Program-made: the position numbers and the translations under genes
NCBI GenBank assembly: GCA_019120125.1
Contig: DWVR01000027.1
Location: 1-64,000 of the forward strand
DNA from: Candidatus Phocaeicola excrementigallinarum
Lineage (GTDB): Bacteria; Bacteroidota; Bacteroidia; Bacteroidales; Bacteroidaceae
Reading direction: 5' to 3'
DNA: 64,000 nucleotides
The notes under the pieces: generated by a model
Database searches by the model: none
Told to the model about the DNA's origin: nothing
Seen by the model: only the letters and a program-made list of their open reading frames with translations
Part shown: one piece after another, positions 51,895-59,519 of the stretch
Layout: the number at the start of each line of letters is the position of its first letter
Position numbering within the stretch: the stretch's first letter is position 1

Positions 51895-52607
51895 TTCACC
51901 TCCTTTTCCAGTTCCATAATGGCAGGCACGAACAAATAATCCTCCACCCGGTTATGCGAGTCCAGATCCTCCTCACAGCTGAAAATGTCGAACAACGTAG
52001 CGTTCAGCAGCCGGTTGTCGGCATCTCCCGGATAATATTTGATGATGATATTCTTCAATTCTGTCAGTTTCGCATTGATCTGGTCATGATTGCGGGCAAA
52101 CACGCTGATATTATATCCGTCCGACCGCTCTCCTCTCAGCAGCTTGTCGGCATACACAAACACTTTCTCGTTCTCATACTCCATGTGCTTGCGCACCTCG
52201 TGCACATACGCGTCGAAAAACTTGATGATCAGAAAGGCCACCTCGTCCTCCCGTGAGCAGTCAATCGCTTCTATGAGCTTGCGGCGGATGGTAGGCAGCT
52301 GAAAGTCCAGAAAATAATGGTGGGCACGCTTCAGGTAGTCCATCAGTGCCGGAACCGAAAGTCCCTTGGGATGATCCTGGATACGGTTTCCTTCCTCACC
52401 CAGAAAATTGACGACAATCAGAAACGTGTCGCAATCCACATGGTTCATCTCGCAGACTTCCTTCACGGTCTTGTCACCAAACCCCAGTGCCACACCGAAA
52501 CGGCTCAACACCTGCAACAGCGCGTAGTTGTCGCAAATCAAGTCGCTCATCTTGTCGGTGGGCTTATAAGTCCGAACTCCGTTATTACACATAAATAAAG
52601 GTTTCAT
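51891..52607 (-). CDS. RIC-like hemerythrin-domain protein
   Basis: A 238-residue protein. The N-terminal part (about 18-75: KMSDLICDNYALLQVLSRFG) resembles the ScdA_N/DUF1858-like domain of RIC (YtfE/ScdA) di-iron proteins that repair Fe-S clusters. The four-helix part carries possible iron ligands: RAHHYFLDFQLP, YVHEVRKHMEYENEKVF, FARNHDQINAKL and CEEDLDSHNRVEDYLFVP. ATG 52607 is chosen because the -7 element at 52686-52679 excludes longer forms. It is first in an operon with the LuxR-type regulator. Confidence 0.87.
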   Translation of the reverse strand: MKPLFMCNNGVRTYKPTDKMSDLICDNYALLQVLSRFGVALGFGDKTVKEVCEMNHVDCDTFLIVVNFLGEEGNRIQDHPKGLSVPALMDYLKRAHHYFLDFQLPTIRRKLIEAIDCSREDEVAFLIIKFFDAYVHEVRKHMEYENEKVFVYADKLLRGERSDGYNISVFARNHDQINAKLTELKNIIIKYYPGDADNRLLNATLFDIFSCEEDLDSHNRVEDYLFVPAIMELEKEVK

Positions 52608-52647
52608 AATTTTCCAATGCAAAATAAGACAATCCGTACAACGCTTA

Positions 52648-52670
52648 CAATCACCATTTGTTGGTATTTG
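52648..52670. promoter_or_regulatory. Dyad operator candidate at the hemerythrin/LuxR promoter
   Basis: CAATCACC (52648-52655), 7 bases, GGTATTTG (52663-52670): imperfect arms (6 of 8). It contains TTGTTGGTATTT, identical to the lut site, and lies 9 bases downstream of the -7 element, around the start of transcription, where a repressor would act. Confidence 0.5.
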
Positions 52671-52678
52671 AATACGGA

Positions 52679-52686
52679 CAAAGATA
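52679..52686 (-). promoter_or_regulatory. -7 element of the hemerythrin/LuxR operon
   Basis: The minus strand reads TATCTTTG, 71 bases before ATG 52607. The -33 region is weak, consistent with a need for an activator or anaerobic control. Confidence 0.55.
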
Positions 52687-52863
52687 CGCATTCCGGTACA
52701 ATAAAGCCGACAATCCGGCCGGCATTTTCCGTTTTCACCACAGATTGCAGGGCTTGTCTTTGCGGAACAACCGATTTTGCCTGAACCAATCCGTGGAATA
52801 TGTGCATGGAGTGAATCGCATATCAAAAAAACAAAAAGAGACAGGCTTTTTCAGAAAAAAGAC

Positions 52864-52871
52864 TAACTTTG
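52864..52871 (+). promoter_or_regulatory. -7 element of the 111-aa protein/YgiQ operon
   Basis: TAACTTTG, 29 bases before ATG 52901. Confidence 0.5.
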
Positions 52872-52900
52872 CCCATAATAAACCAATAAACAAGCTCAAC

Positions 52901-53236
52901 ATGTACACCATACAGACCAATCCTTCGGGAACACGAAGCATGGAAATTTCGGAAAAACATCTGGAAACCATTGAGAAATACTCCCTGTTCCAACAGCTTA
53001 TCGACAGCAATGGAATCATCGACGAGTCGGTGCTCGACAAGCTGAAGCTGAATGTCCGCTCGCTCATCGCCTCGATGGAAGAAAACAGCAAGGACCTGCT
53101 CGACCTCTGCATCGACGTGATCTATCACAACAACATGAAGGCTTTCGGGCTTCATCAGCTCATCCTGCTCTACATCAAATGGGAAAAGGAGAAAGAAGAG
53201 AAAGAAACGGCAGAAGGGGAAGAATCTAACGGATAA
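52901..53236 (+). CDS. Hypothetical helical protein before YgiQ
   Basis: Unassigned 111-residue soluble protein. ATG 52901 follows a -7 element; longer frames would begin upstream of it. Predicted mostly helical (ISEKHLETIEKYSLFQQLID, then LNVRSLIASMEENSKDLLDL), ending in an acidic Lys/Glu tail (KWEKEKEEKETAEGEESNG). It ends 6 bases before the YgiQ start, so the two are probably cotranscribed, possibly with coupled translation since YgiQ begins with TTG and no visible SD. Confidence 0.65.
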   Translation: MYTIQTNPSGTRSMEISEKHLETIEKYSLFQQLIDSNGIIDESVLDKLKLNVRSLIASMEENSKDLLDLCIDVIYHNNMKAFGLHQLILLYIKWEKEKEEKETAEGEESNG

Positions 53237-53242
53237 CGCGCT

Positions 53243-55102
53243 TTGAAAGAACATCAGCTTACCGACTGGTTGCCTACGACCAAGAAAGAAGTGGAGCTGA
53301 GGGGATGGGACCGGCTGGATGTCATTCTCTTCAGCGGAGACGCGTATGTGGACCATCCGTCATTCGGAGCGGCGGTCGTCGGACGCACTCTGGAGGCGAT
53401 GGGACTGCGGGTGGCCATTGTGCCCCAGCCGAACTGGCGCGACGATTTGCGTGACTTCAAGAAGCTGGGACGTCCCCGTCTGTTCTTCGGCATCTCGGCA
53501 GGATGCATGGACAGCATGGTCAACAAATACACGGCCAACAAGCGTCTGCGCAGCGAAGATGCCTATACACCCGACGGACGGCACGACATGCGTCCGGAAT
53601 ATCCGAGCATTGTCTATGCGAATATCCTGAGAAAACTGTATCCCGACACGCCGATTGTGTTGGGAGGCATCGAGGCGTCTCTCCGCCGTCTGACACACTA
53701 CGATTATTGGGAGGACCGGGTACGTCCGTCCATTCTGACAGAATCAGAGGCGGACCTGCTGATTTACGGAATGGGCGAGAAACCGATTGCGGACTTGTGC
53801 GGCCACCTCATCGGGACAGTGGGAAAAGACGGTGAGGCACACGCCGGCCATTTGCCGCATGATGTCCTCCAGACGGCCTATCTCGTAGGAAAGGAAGAAA
53901 CGGAGGCATTGCCCCCTAATCCCAATGGAGAAGGCGACCTGACACTGTTCTCACACGAAGAATGCCTGAAGGACAAGAGGAAGCAAGCCCAAAACTTCCG
54001 CCATATCGAAGAAGAATCCAACCGCTATGCCGCTGCACGTATCCTGCAGCATACAGGAAACCGGATGGTGGTGGTGAACCCTCCTTATCCGCCGATGACA
54101 CAGGAAGAGCTGGACCGCTCGTTCGACCTGCCTTATACACGTCTGCCTCATCCGAAATACAAGGGAAAACGGATTCCGGCCTACGACATGATCAAATTCT
54201 CGGTCAACATACACCGCGGATGTTTCGGAGGCTGCGCGTTCTGCACCATTTCTGCCCATCAGGGAAAATTCATCGTCAGCCGGAGCAAGGAAAGCATCCT
54301 GAAAGAGGTAAAGGCCATCACCGGGATGCCCGACTTCAAGGGTTATCTGAGCGATTTGGGAGGGCCGTCGGCCAACATGTACCGCATGGGAGGGAAGGAC
54401 GAGACGCTTTGCCGCAAATGCAGACGTCCGTCGTGTGTCCATCCGAAAATCTGTCCGAACCTGAACACGGACCACCGTCCGCTGCTCGACATCTACCACG
54501 CCGTAGACGCATTGCCGGGCATCAAGAAAAGCTTCATCGGAAGCGGTGTGCGCTACGACTTGCTGCTGCACAAGAGCAAGGATGCGGCCACCGACCGCAG
54601 TACGGCCGAATACACACGCGAGCTGATAGTGCGCCACGTGAGCGGACGGCTGAAAGTGGCGCCGGAACACACGAGCGACAAAGTGCTTTATCTGATGCGG
54701 AAACCTTCGTTTGAGCTATTCTACGAATTCAAGCGGATTTTCGACAAGCTGAACCGGGAACTGAACCTGCGCCAGCAGCTCATCCCTTACTTCATCAGCA
54801 GTCATCCGGGCTGTACGGAAGAGGACATGGCGGAACTGGCGGTCATCACCAAGAGGCTGGATTTCCATCTGGAACAGGTGCAGGATTTTACACCTACTCC
54901 GATGACGGTGGCCACCGAAGCCTGGTATACAGGCATCCATCCCTACACATTGGAACCGGTGTTCTCCGCCAAGACACAGAAAGAGAAACTGGCGCAGCGC
55001 ATGTTCTTCTTCTGGTACAAACCTGAAGAACGGCACGCCATCATCAATGAATTAAGAAAGATCGGCCGGAGCGACCTGATTCCGAAGCTCTACGGAAAAT
55101 AA
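53243..55102 (+). CDS. YgiQ-family radical SAM protein
   Basis: A 619-residue protein. The N-terminal UPF0313 domain reads DWLPTTKKEVELRGWDRLDV, then DAYVDHPSFGAAVVGR. The radical SAM core has CX3CX2C at Cys327, Cys331 and Cys334 (HRGCFGGCAFCTIS), and a further Cys cluster follows (CRKCRRPSCVHPKICPN). YgiQ proteins are widespread with no settled reaction. The start is TTG 53243, since the family opens '..LTDWLPTTKKEV' and no ATG fits. It lies 6 bases after the 111-residue gene. Confidence 0.93.
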   Translation: MKEHQLTDWLPTTKKEVELRGWDRLDVILFSGDAYVDHPSFGAAVVGRTLEAMGLRVAIVPQPNWRDDLRDFKKLGRPRLFFGISAGCMDSMVNKYTANKRLRSEDAYTPDGRHDMRPEYPSIVYANILRKLYPDTPIVLGGIEASLRRLTHYDYWEDRVRPSILTESEADLLIYGMGEKPIADLCGHLIGTVGKDGEAHAGHLPHDVLQTAYLVGKEETEALPPNPNGEGDLTLFSHEECLKDKRKQAQNFRHIEEESNRYAAARILQHTGNRMVVVNPPYPPMTQEELDRSFDLPYTRLPHPKYKGKRIPAYDMIKFSVNIHRGCFGGCAFCTISAHQGKFIVSRSKESILKEVKAITGMPDFKGYLSDLGGPSANMYRMGGKDETLCRKCRRPSCVHPKICPNLNTDHRPLLDIYHAVDALPGIKKSFIGSGVRYDLLLHKSKDAATDRSTAEYTRELIVRHVSGRLKVAPEHTSDKVLYLMRKPSFELFYEFKRIFDKLNRELNLRQQLIPYFISSHPGCTEEDMAELAVITKRLDFHLEQVQDFTPTPMTVATEAWYTGIHPYTLEPVFSAKTQKEKLAQRMFFFWYKPEERHAIINELRKIGRSDLIPKLYGK

Positions 55103-55147
55103 TCCCTGACGGAATATAAAGGAAAGTGTGTCATAATTAGGACATAA

Positions 55148-55228
55148 AACACGGAGACACAAAGGCACGGAGAGAACATCTTTATAAATCAATGAAATAA
55201 AGGCTCTGTGTCTCCGGGTCTCCGTGTT
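55148..55228. repeat. Dispersed hairpin family, copy 6
   Basis: The clearest copy: AACACGGAGACACAAAGGCA (continuing CGGAG, 55148-55172) pairs with CTCTGTGTCTCCGGGTCTCC (continuing GTGTT, to 55228) around about 31 bases. It lies between the convergent YgiQ and M56 genes. Confidence 0.75.
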
Positions 55229-55237
55229 CCGAATCAT

Positions 55238-56527
55238 TTATCTTATCCGGAACTGTACAGGAATCGTATATCTGCAACGCACCGGCTTCCCGTTCTGCTT
55301 GCCGGGAGTCCATTTCGGCATCAATTTCAACACGCGCACCGCTTCTGCATCCAACTCCTCAGAAACTCCACGGATCACCCTGATGTTGCTCACCGAGCCG
55401 TCTTTCTCTACCACATACTGTGCGATGACACGGCCCTGAATACCTTGCTCCTGCGCGGATTTCGGATACTGCAAATTCTTCGTTATGAACTCCATCAGTT
55501 TGGACACACCTCCGGGGAATTGAGGCATTTCCTCCACCACATTATAGATGGTATCTTCCACCAGAGGTACCGCCACAGGCTGGTCCACGGAATCCGGAAC
55601 CGACACCGGCTGTTCCTTCACACTTTCGTCGGCCTGCTTCTTTTCCGACGTACACGACATGTTTCCCAGCATGAGTAGAGCGAATGCCGGAAACGCGAAC
55701 AGCGCATATTTAAGATACCCTGTCCGATTTGTTCTTCTTTTGTTCATCATAATGATACGTTTTTTAAGATTGGAAAGATTGAACGAATTGATCAGCCCGG
55801 CCTTTCCGTTCTGGCAGGCCAGTGCCACAAGATGATATTGGTAACCGCGAGGATTGAAACCCGACCGGATGACACTCCGGTCGGCCAGGTATTCCAGATT
55901 CTCGCGCGTCTCACGCTTCATGAGCCATGCGAAAGGATTCCACCAGCACACCACGGTAAGCAGCTCCATCAGAACCACATCGACCGAATGCCACTGGCGC
56001 ACATGCGCCGTCTCGTGTGCCAGCACTTCCGCCTCCTCGTCCGGCTTCACAGACCCGCGATGGACGAATATCCACCCGAAAAACGAAAACGGTCCCGACG
56101 GATCAGGCAGAAGTCTCACCCTTCTTCCTCGCATGACTCCGGAAGGGGAGACACGGAGCAGACGGAGCACACTGACCCATCTTGCCCCCATGCGCACCGC
56201 CATCACCGCCACACCTGCATAGTAGAGCATCGCAAGCAGGAAGCCGGCGGACAAAGGATGCGGAGCGGACGGACCACGGGTGCCGACTGTCACCTCGGGC
56301 ATAAGGAACGTGGTGACATATTCCGTCACGGGCGATTCGGTCATGCTGAAACTGGACCATTCCATCCCGACAAAAGGCAACACGAACGAAGCCGCCACAA
56401 ACGACAGCAGCGCGACACGCCGCCCCACAAAGAAAGTGTCGCGGACACACAAAAGCCGATAGAACGCGTAGAAAAGCACGATTCCGAGGTTCGCCTCCAG
56501 AAAATAAACCTGTCCGGGTGTCATCAT
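55238..56527 (-). CDS. BlaR1/M56-type metallopeptidase fused to TonB C-terminal domain
   Basis: A 429-residue membrane protein. N-terminal segments (FLEANLGIVLFYAFYRLL; VALLSFVAASFVLPFVG; LSAGFLLAMLYYAGVAVMAV) surround an M56 domain with the zinc motif HETAH in VLAHETAHVRQWHS (about residue 190). A further helix (YALFAFPAFALLMLGN, about 275-292) leads to a linker and a TonB C-terminal domain (about 340-429: PQFPGGVSKLMEFITKNLQY, ending CRYTIPVQFRI). BlaR1-like proteins sense an external signal and cleave or inactivate the BlaI repressor, encoded 11 bases upstream. What is sensed is unknown. Confidence 0.9.
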   Translation of the reverse strand: MMTPGQVYFLEANLGIVLFYAFYRLLCVRDTFFVGRRVALLSFVAASFVLPFVGMEWSSFSMTESPVTEYVTTFLMPEVTVGTRGPSAPHPLSAGFLLAMLYYAGVAVMAVRMGARWVSVLRLLRVSPSGVMRGRRVRLLPDPSGPFSFFGWIFVHRGSVKPDEEAEVLAHETAHVRQWHSVDVVLMELLTVVCWWNPFAWLMKRETRENLEYLADRSVIRSGFNPRGYQYHLVALACQNGKAGLINSFNLSNLKKRIIMMNKRRTNRTGYLKYALFAFPAFALLMLGNMSCTSEKKQADESVKEQPVSVPDSVDQPVAVPLVEDTIYNVVEEMPQFPGGVSKLMEFITKNLQYPKSAQEQGIQGRVIAQYVVEKDGSVSNIRVIRGVSEELDAEAVRVLKLMPKWTPGKQNGKPVRCRYTIPVQFRIR

Positions 56528-56538
56528 AAAGCTAAAAT

Positions 56539-56904
56539 TTAGTCTTGTTTTCCTTTTTCTATCAAATCAATGATATCCTTCAGATCGGAAGCGGATATCT
56601 TGTTCTCCCTGGCAAAATAAGAAACCATCTCCTTGTAGGAGTCCGCAAAATAGTTTCTCACAAGATTGCCCACCGAATTTTTCTTGTACTCGTTCTGCGG
56701 CACCATCGGAGTGTACTGATAGGTGTTGCCAAAGCGTTTCGCCTCCACATAGCCTTTCCGCTTCAGATTCTGTATCACGGAAGCCACCGTAGTGTAAGGG
56801 GGGCGCGGCTCAGGATATTGCTCCACCACATCCTTCACAAAACAAGCTCCCAGCTTCCATATATACAGCATCGTCTGTTCTTCCTGTAATGTTAGTTTTT
56901 CCAT
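56539..56904 (-). CDS. BlaI/MecI/CopY-family repressor
   Basis: A 121-residue winged-helix repressor: LTLQEEQTMLYIWKLGACFV, PPYTTVASVIQNLKRKGYVE and AKRFGNTYQYTPMVPQNEYK are family signatures, and the C-terminal helices mediate dimerisation. It heads a two-gene operon with the M56-TonB protein. Two adjacent 19-bp dyads in its promoter, one overlapping the -7 element, strongly suggest autorepression. The signal and any wider regulon are unknown; no beta-lactamase gene lies nearby. Confidence 0.94.
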   Translation of the reverse strand: MEKLTLQEEQTMLYIWKLGACFVKDVVEQYPEPRPPYTTVASVIQNLKRKGYVEAKRFGNTYQYTPMVPQNEYKKNSVGNLVRNYFADSYKEMVSYFARENKISASDLKDIIDLIEKGKQD

Positions 56905-56918
56905 TTGTATATAAGATT

Positions 56919-56956
56919 ATTACGAGTTTTTCGCAAAATTACGAATATTTCGTAAT
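56919..56956. promoter_or_regulatory. Two abutting BlaI-type operators
   Basis: ATTACGAATATTTCGTAAT (56938-56956) is a perfect dyad with 8-bp arms and a 3-base centre; directly adjacent, ATTACGAGTTTTTCGCAAA (56919-56937) is a degenerate copy. The -7 element of the BlaI gene (56941-56934) straddles their junction. Confidence 0.82.
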
Positions 56957-56964
56957 AAAACAAA
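56934..56964 (-). promoter_or_regulatory. Promoter of the BlaI/M56 operon
   Basis: On the minus strand TTTG (56964-56961), a 19-base spacer and TAATTTTG (56941-56934), 29 bases before ATG 56904. The promoter is covered by the dyads at 56919-56956. Confidence 0.8.
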
Positions 56965-57090
56965 TGCCACCATGTTAAGAATTATTAACGAGGTGTGCAC
57001 GCCGCCTTTCCGCACATATTTTCAGAAAAACAGGCTATATCTTTAAACATTCTTTAAATCAACAGGAAACAATTTTCCCGAGGGTTTTCT

Positions 57091-57098
57091 TATCTTTG
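57091..57098 (+). promoter_or_regulatory. -7 element of hppA
   Basis: TATCTTTG, 30 bases before ATG 57129; it rules out a TTG start at 57096 inside the element. Confidence 0.6.
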
Positions 57099-57128
57099 AA
57101 AAAGTCAATCATTAAAATCAAAGCACTT

Positions 57129-59333
57129 ATGGAAACATCTCTCTTCTGGATAGTACCGGTGTCATCGCTGCTGGCGCTGGTACTTGCCTTGTATTTCTAC
57201 AGGCAGATGAAAACTGAAAGCGAAGGCACACCGGACATGGAACGTATCGCACTGCACGTGCGCACGGGGGCCATGTCGTATCTGAAACAACAATATAAAG
57301 TGGTGACACTGGTATTCATCGGCCTTGTCATCTTTTTCGCCATCATGGCCTACGGATTCAACCTGCAGAACCATTGGGTGCCGGTGGCTTTCCTGACGGG
57401 AGGATTCTTCTCCGGGCTTTCCGGCTATCTGGGAATGAAAACCGCCACATACGCTTCGGCACGGACCGCCAACGCCGCACGAAAATCGCTCAACAGGGGA
57501 TTGCGTATCGCTTTCCGGAGCGGGGCGGTGATGGGGCTGGTGGTGGTCGGCCTCGGACTGCTGGACATCTCTTTCTGGTACCTGCTTCTGGAATGGTGCA
57601 TCCCGGAGGATGTGCTGAACCCTACCTCGAAGCTTTGTGTCATCACTACCACCATGCTGACGTTCGGAATGGGAGCGTCCACTCAGGCCCTGTTCGCCCG
57701 TGTGGGCGGAGGCATCTACACGAAAGCGGCTGACGTGGGGGCCGATCTCGTGGGAAAAGTAGAGGCAGGCATTCCGGAAGATGACCCTCGCAATCCCGCC
57801 ACAATTGCCGACAATGTGGGGGACAACGTGGGGGATGTAGCCGGAATGGGGGCTGACCTTTATGAGTCTTATTGCGGTTCCATCTTGGCCACCGCCGCAT
57901 TGGGAGCCGCCGCGTTCATCGGCACGGGTGACACCGCCATGCAGTTCAAGGCGGTCATCGCGCCGATGCTGATTGCGGCCGTGGGCATCATCCTGTCCAT
58001 CCTCGGCATCTTTGCCGTACAGACGAAGGAAAACGCGGACATGAAAGATCTGCTCAAGTCCCTCTCGTTCGGCACGAATCTCAGCTCGGTTCTGATTGTG
58101 TTCGCCACGTTCCTGATCATGTGGATGCTGGAAATCGACAACTGGGTGAACATCTCCATTTCGGTAGTGGTGGGACTGGCAGTGGGTGTCGTCATCGGAC
58201 GCTCCACCGAATACTATACATCCCAGTCGTACAAGCCGACACAGAAGCTTTCGGAAAGCGGAAAGACAGGTCCGGCCACGGTCATCATTTCCGGAATCGG
58301 ACTGGGAATGATTTCAACCACCATTCCGGTCATTGCCGTAGTGGTGGGCATCATCCTTTCTTATTGGTTCGCGGCCGGTTTTGACTTCACGAACATCAGC
58401 ATGGGACTTTACGGTATTGGAATCGCGGCCGTGGGCATGCTTTCCACATTGGGCATCACCCTCGCCACCGACGCTTACGGACCGATTGCCGACAATGCGG
58501 GAGGAAATGCGGAGATGAGCGGTCTGGGCGAGGAGGTGCGCAGACGCACCGATGCGCTTGACTCGTTGGGCAACACGACCGCCGCCACCGGAAAAGGATT
58601 CGCCATCGGTTCGGCCGCACTTACGGGACTCTCTTTGCTGGCTTCTTACATTGAGGAAATCCGCATCGGACTCGACCGTATCGGAACGGCCATGCTGGAA
58701 CTTCCGAACGGCATCGAGGTGGACATACACAAAGCCAGCTTCACCGACTTCATGATCTACTATGACGTGACACTGATGAACCCGAAAGTGATTTCAGGCA
58801 TGTTTGTAGGGAGCATGATGGCTTTCCTGTTCTGCGGACTGACCATGAACGCGGTGGGGCGTGCCGCCTCACGCATGGTGGAGGAAGTGCGCCGCCAGTT
58901 CCGTGAGATAAAGGGTATTCTGGAAGGAAAGGCCGAACCCGACTATGCCCGCTGCGTGCAGATTTCGACGAAAGGGGCACAGCATGAGATGGTATTCCCC
59001 TCATTGCTTGCCATCATCGCCCCCGTAGCCACCGGACTGGTTTTCGGAGTGCCGGGAGTCATCGGACTGCTTATCGGTGGATTGTCGGCAGGATTCGTGC
59101 TGGCCATCTTCATGGCAAACGCGGGAGGCGCGTGGGACAATGCGAAGAAATACGTGGAGGAAGGCAATTTCGGAGGTAAGGGAAGCGAGGTGCACCGTGC
59201 CACCGTGGTGGGCGACACCGTGGGCGACCCGTTCAAGGACACTTCCGGTCCGAGTCTCAACATCCTTGTCAAGCTGATGAGCATGGTGGCCATCGTCATG
59301 GCGGGACTCACCGTCTCGTGGAGTCTCTTTTGA
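57129..59333 (+). CDS. hppA: Membrane-bound ion-pumping pyrophosphatase
   Basis: A 734-residue integral membrane enzyme with about 16 helices, coupling PPi hydrolysis to Na+ and/or H+ export. Substrate-binding loops: [20 protein letters not shown] with [40 protein letters not shown], and the C-terminal [13 protein letters not shown] with [18 protein letters not shown]. Residues [10 protein letters not shown] (Ala485 and Gly488, where K+-independent enzymes have Lys) mark a K+-dependent type. A Bacteroides vulgatus homologue is known to pump both Na+ and H+, as far as I recall; the ion here is not proven. Single gene. Confidence 0.96.
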   Translation: METSLFWIVPVSSLLALVLALYFYRQMKTESEGTPDMERIALHVRTGAMSYLKQQYKVVTLVFIGLVIFFAIMAYGFNLQNHWVPVAFLTGGFFSGLSGYLGMKTATYASARTANAARKSLNRGLRIAFRSGAVMGLVVVGLGLLDISFWYLLLEWCIPEDVLNPTSKLCVITTTMLTFGMGASTQALFARVGGGIYTKAADVGADLVGKVEAGIPEDDPRNPATIADNVGDNVGDVAGMGADLYESYCGSILATAALGAAAFIGTGDTAMQFKAVIAPMLIAAVGIILSILGIFAVQTKENADMKDLLKSLSFGTNLSSVLIVFATFLIMWMLEIDNWVNISISVVVGLAVGVVIGRSTEYYTSQSYKPTQKLSESGKTGPATVIISGIGLGMISTTIPVIAVVVGIILSYWFAAGFDFTNISMGLYGIGIAAVGMLSTLGITLATDAYGPIADNAGGNAEMSGLGEEVRRRTDALDSLGNTTAATGKGFAIGSAALTGLSLLASYIEEIRIGLDRIGTAMLELPNGIEVDIHKASFTDFMIYYDVTLMNPKVISGMFVGSMMAFLFCGLTMNAVGRAASRMVEEVRRQFREIKGILEGKAEPDYARCVQISTKGAQHEMVFPSLLAIIAPVATGLVFGVPGVIGLLIGGLSAGFVLAIFMANAGGAWDNAKKYVEEGNFGGKGSEVHRATVVGDTVGDPFKDTSGPSLNILVKLMSMVAIVMAGLTVSWSLF

Positions 59334-59420
59334 GGAATGGCCTACTGATGTCCAACCAGTCAACCTGGTCAGGAATAATTGCATGAACTGACAACGAAAT
59401 TCAGTACATTTCAACCTGAA

Positions 59421-59504
59421 AAAAACGCCTTGACGTTTTGACCAAAACGTCAAGGCGTTTTAAGGAAAACGTAAGGGCGTTTCGGATAAAACGTCTAGAC
59501 GTTT
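59421..59504 (-). repeat. Four-unit 22-bp-phased palindromic element, copy C
   Basis: Units start at 59421, 59443, 59465 and 59487 with spacers GACC, AAGG and GGAT. Unit 1 AAAACGCCTTGACGTTTT is the exact inverse of unit 2; unit 3 has core TAAGGG; unit 4 AAAACGTCTAGACGTTTT is a perfect palindrome. It lies between convergent hppA and the TolC gene, 16 bases past the latter's stop, and reads into TTTTTTT on the minus strand. Confidence 0.9.
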
Positions 59505-59519
59505 TCCACTACTGTCAAT

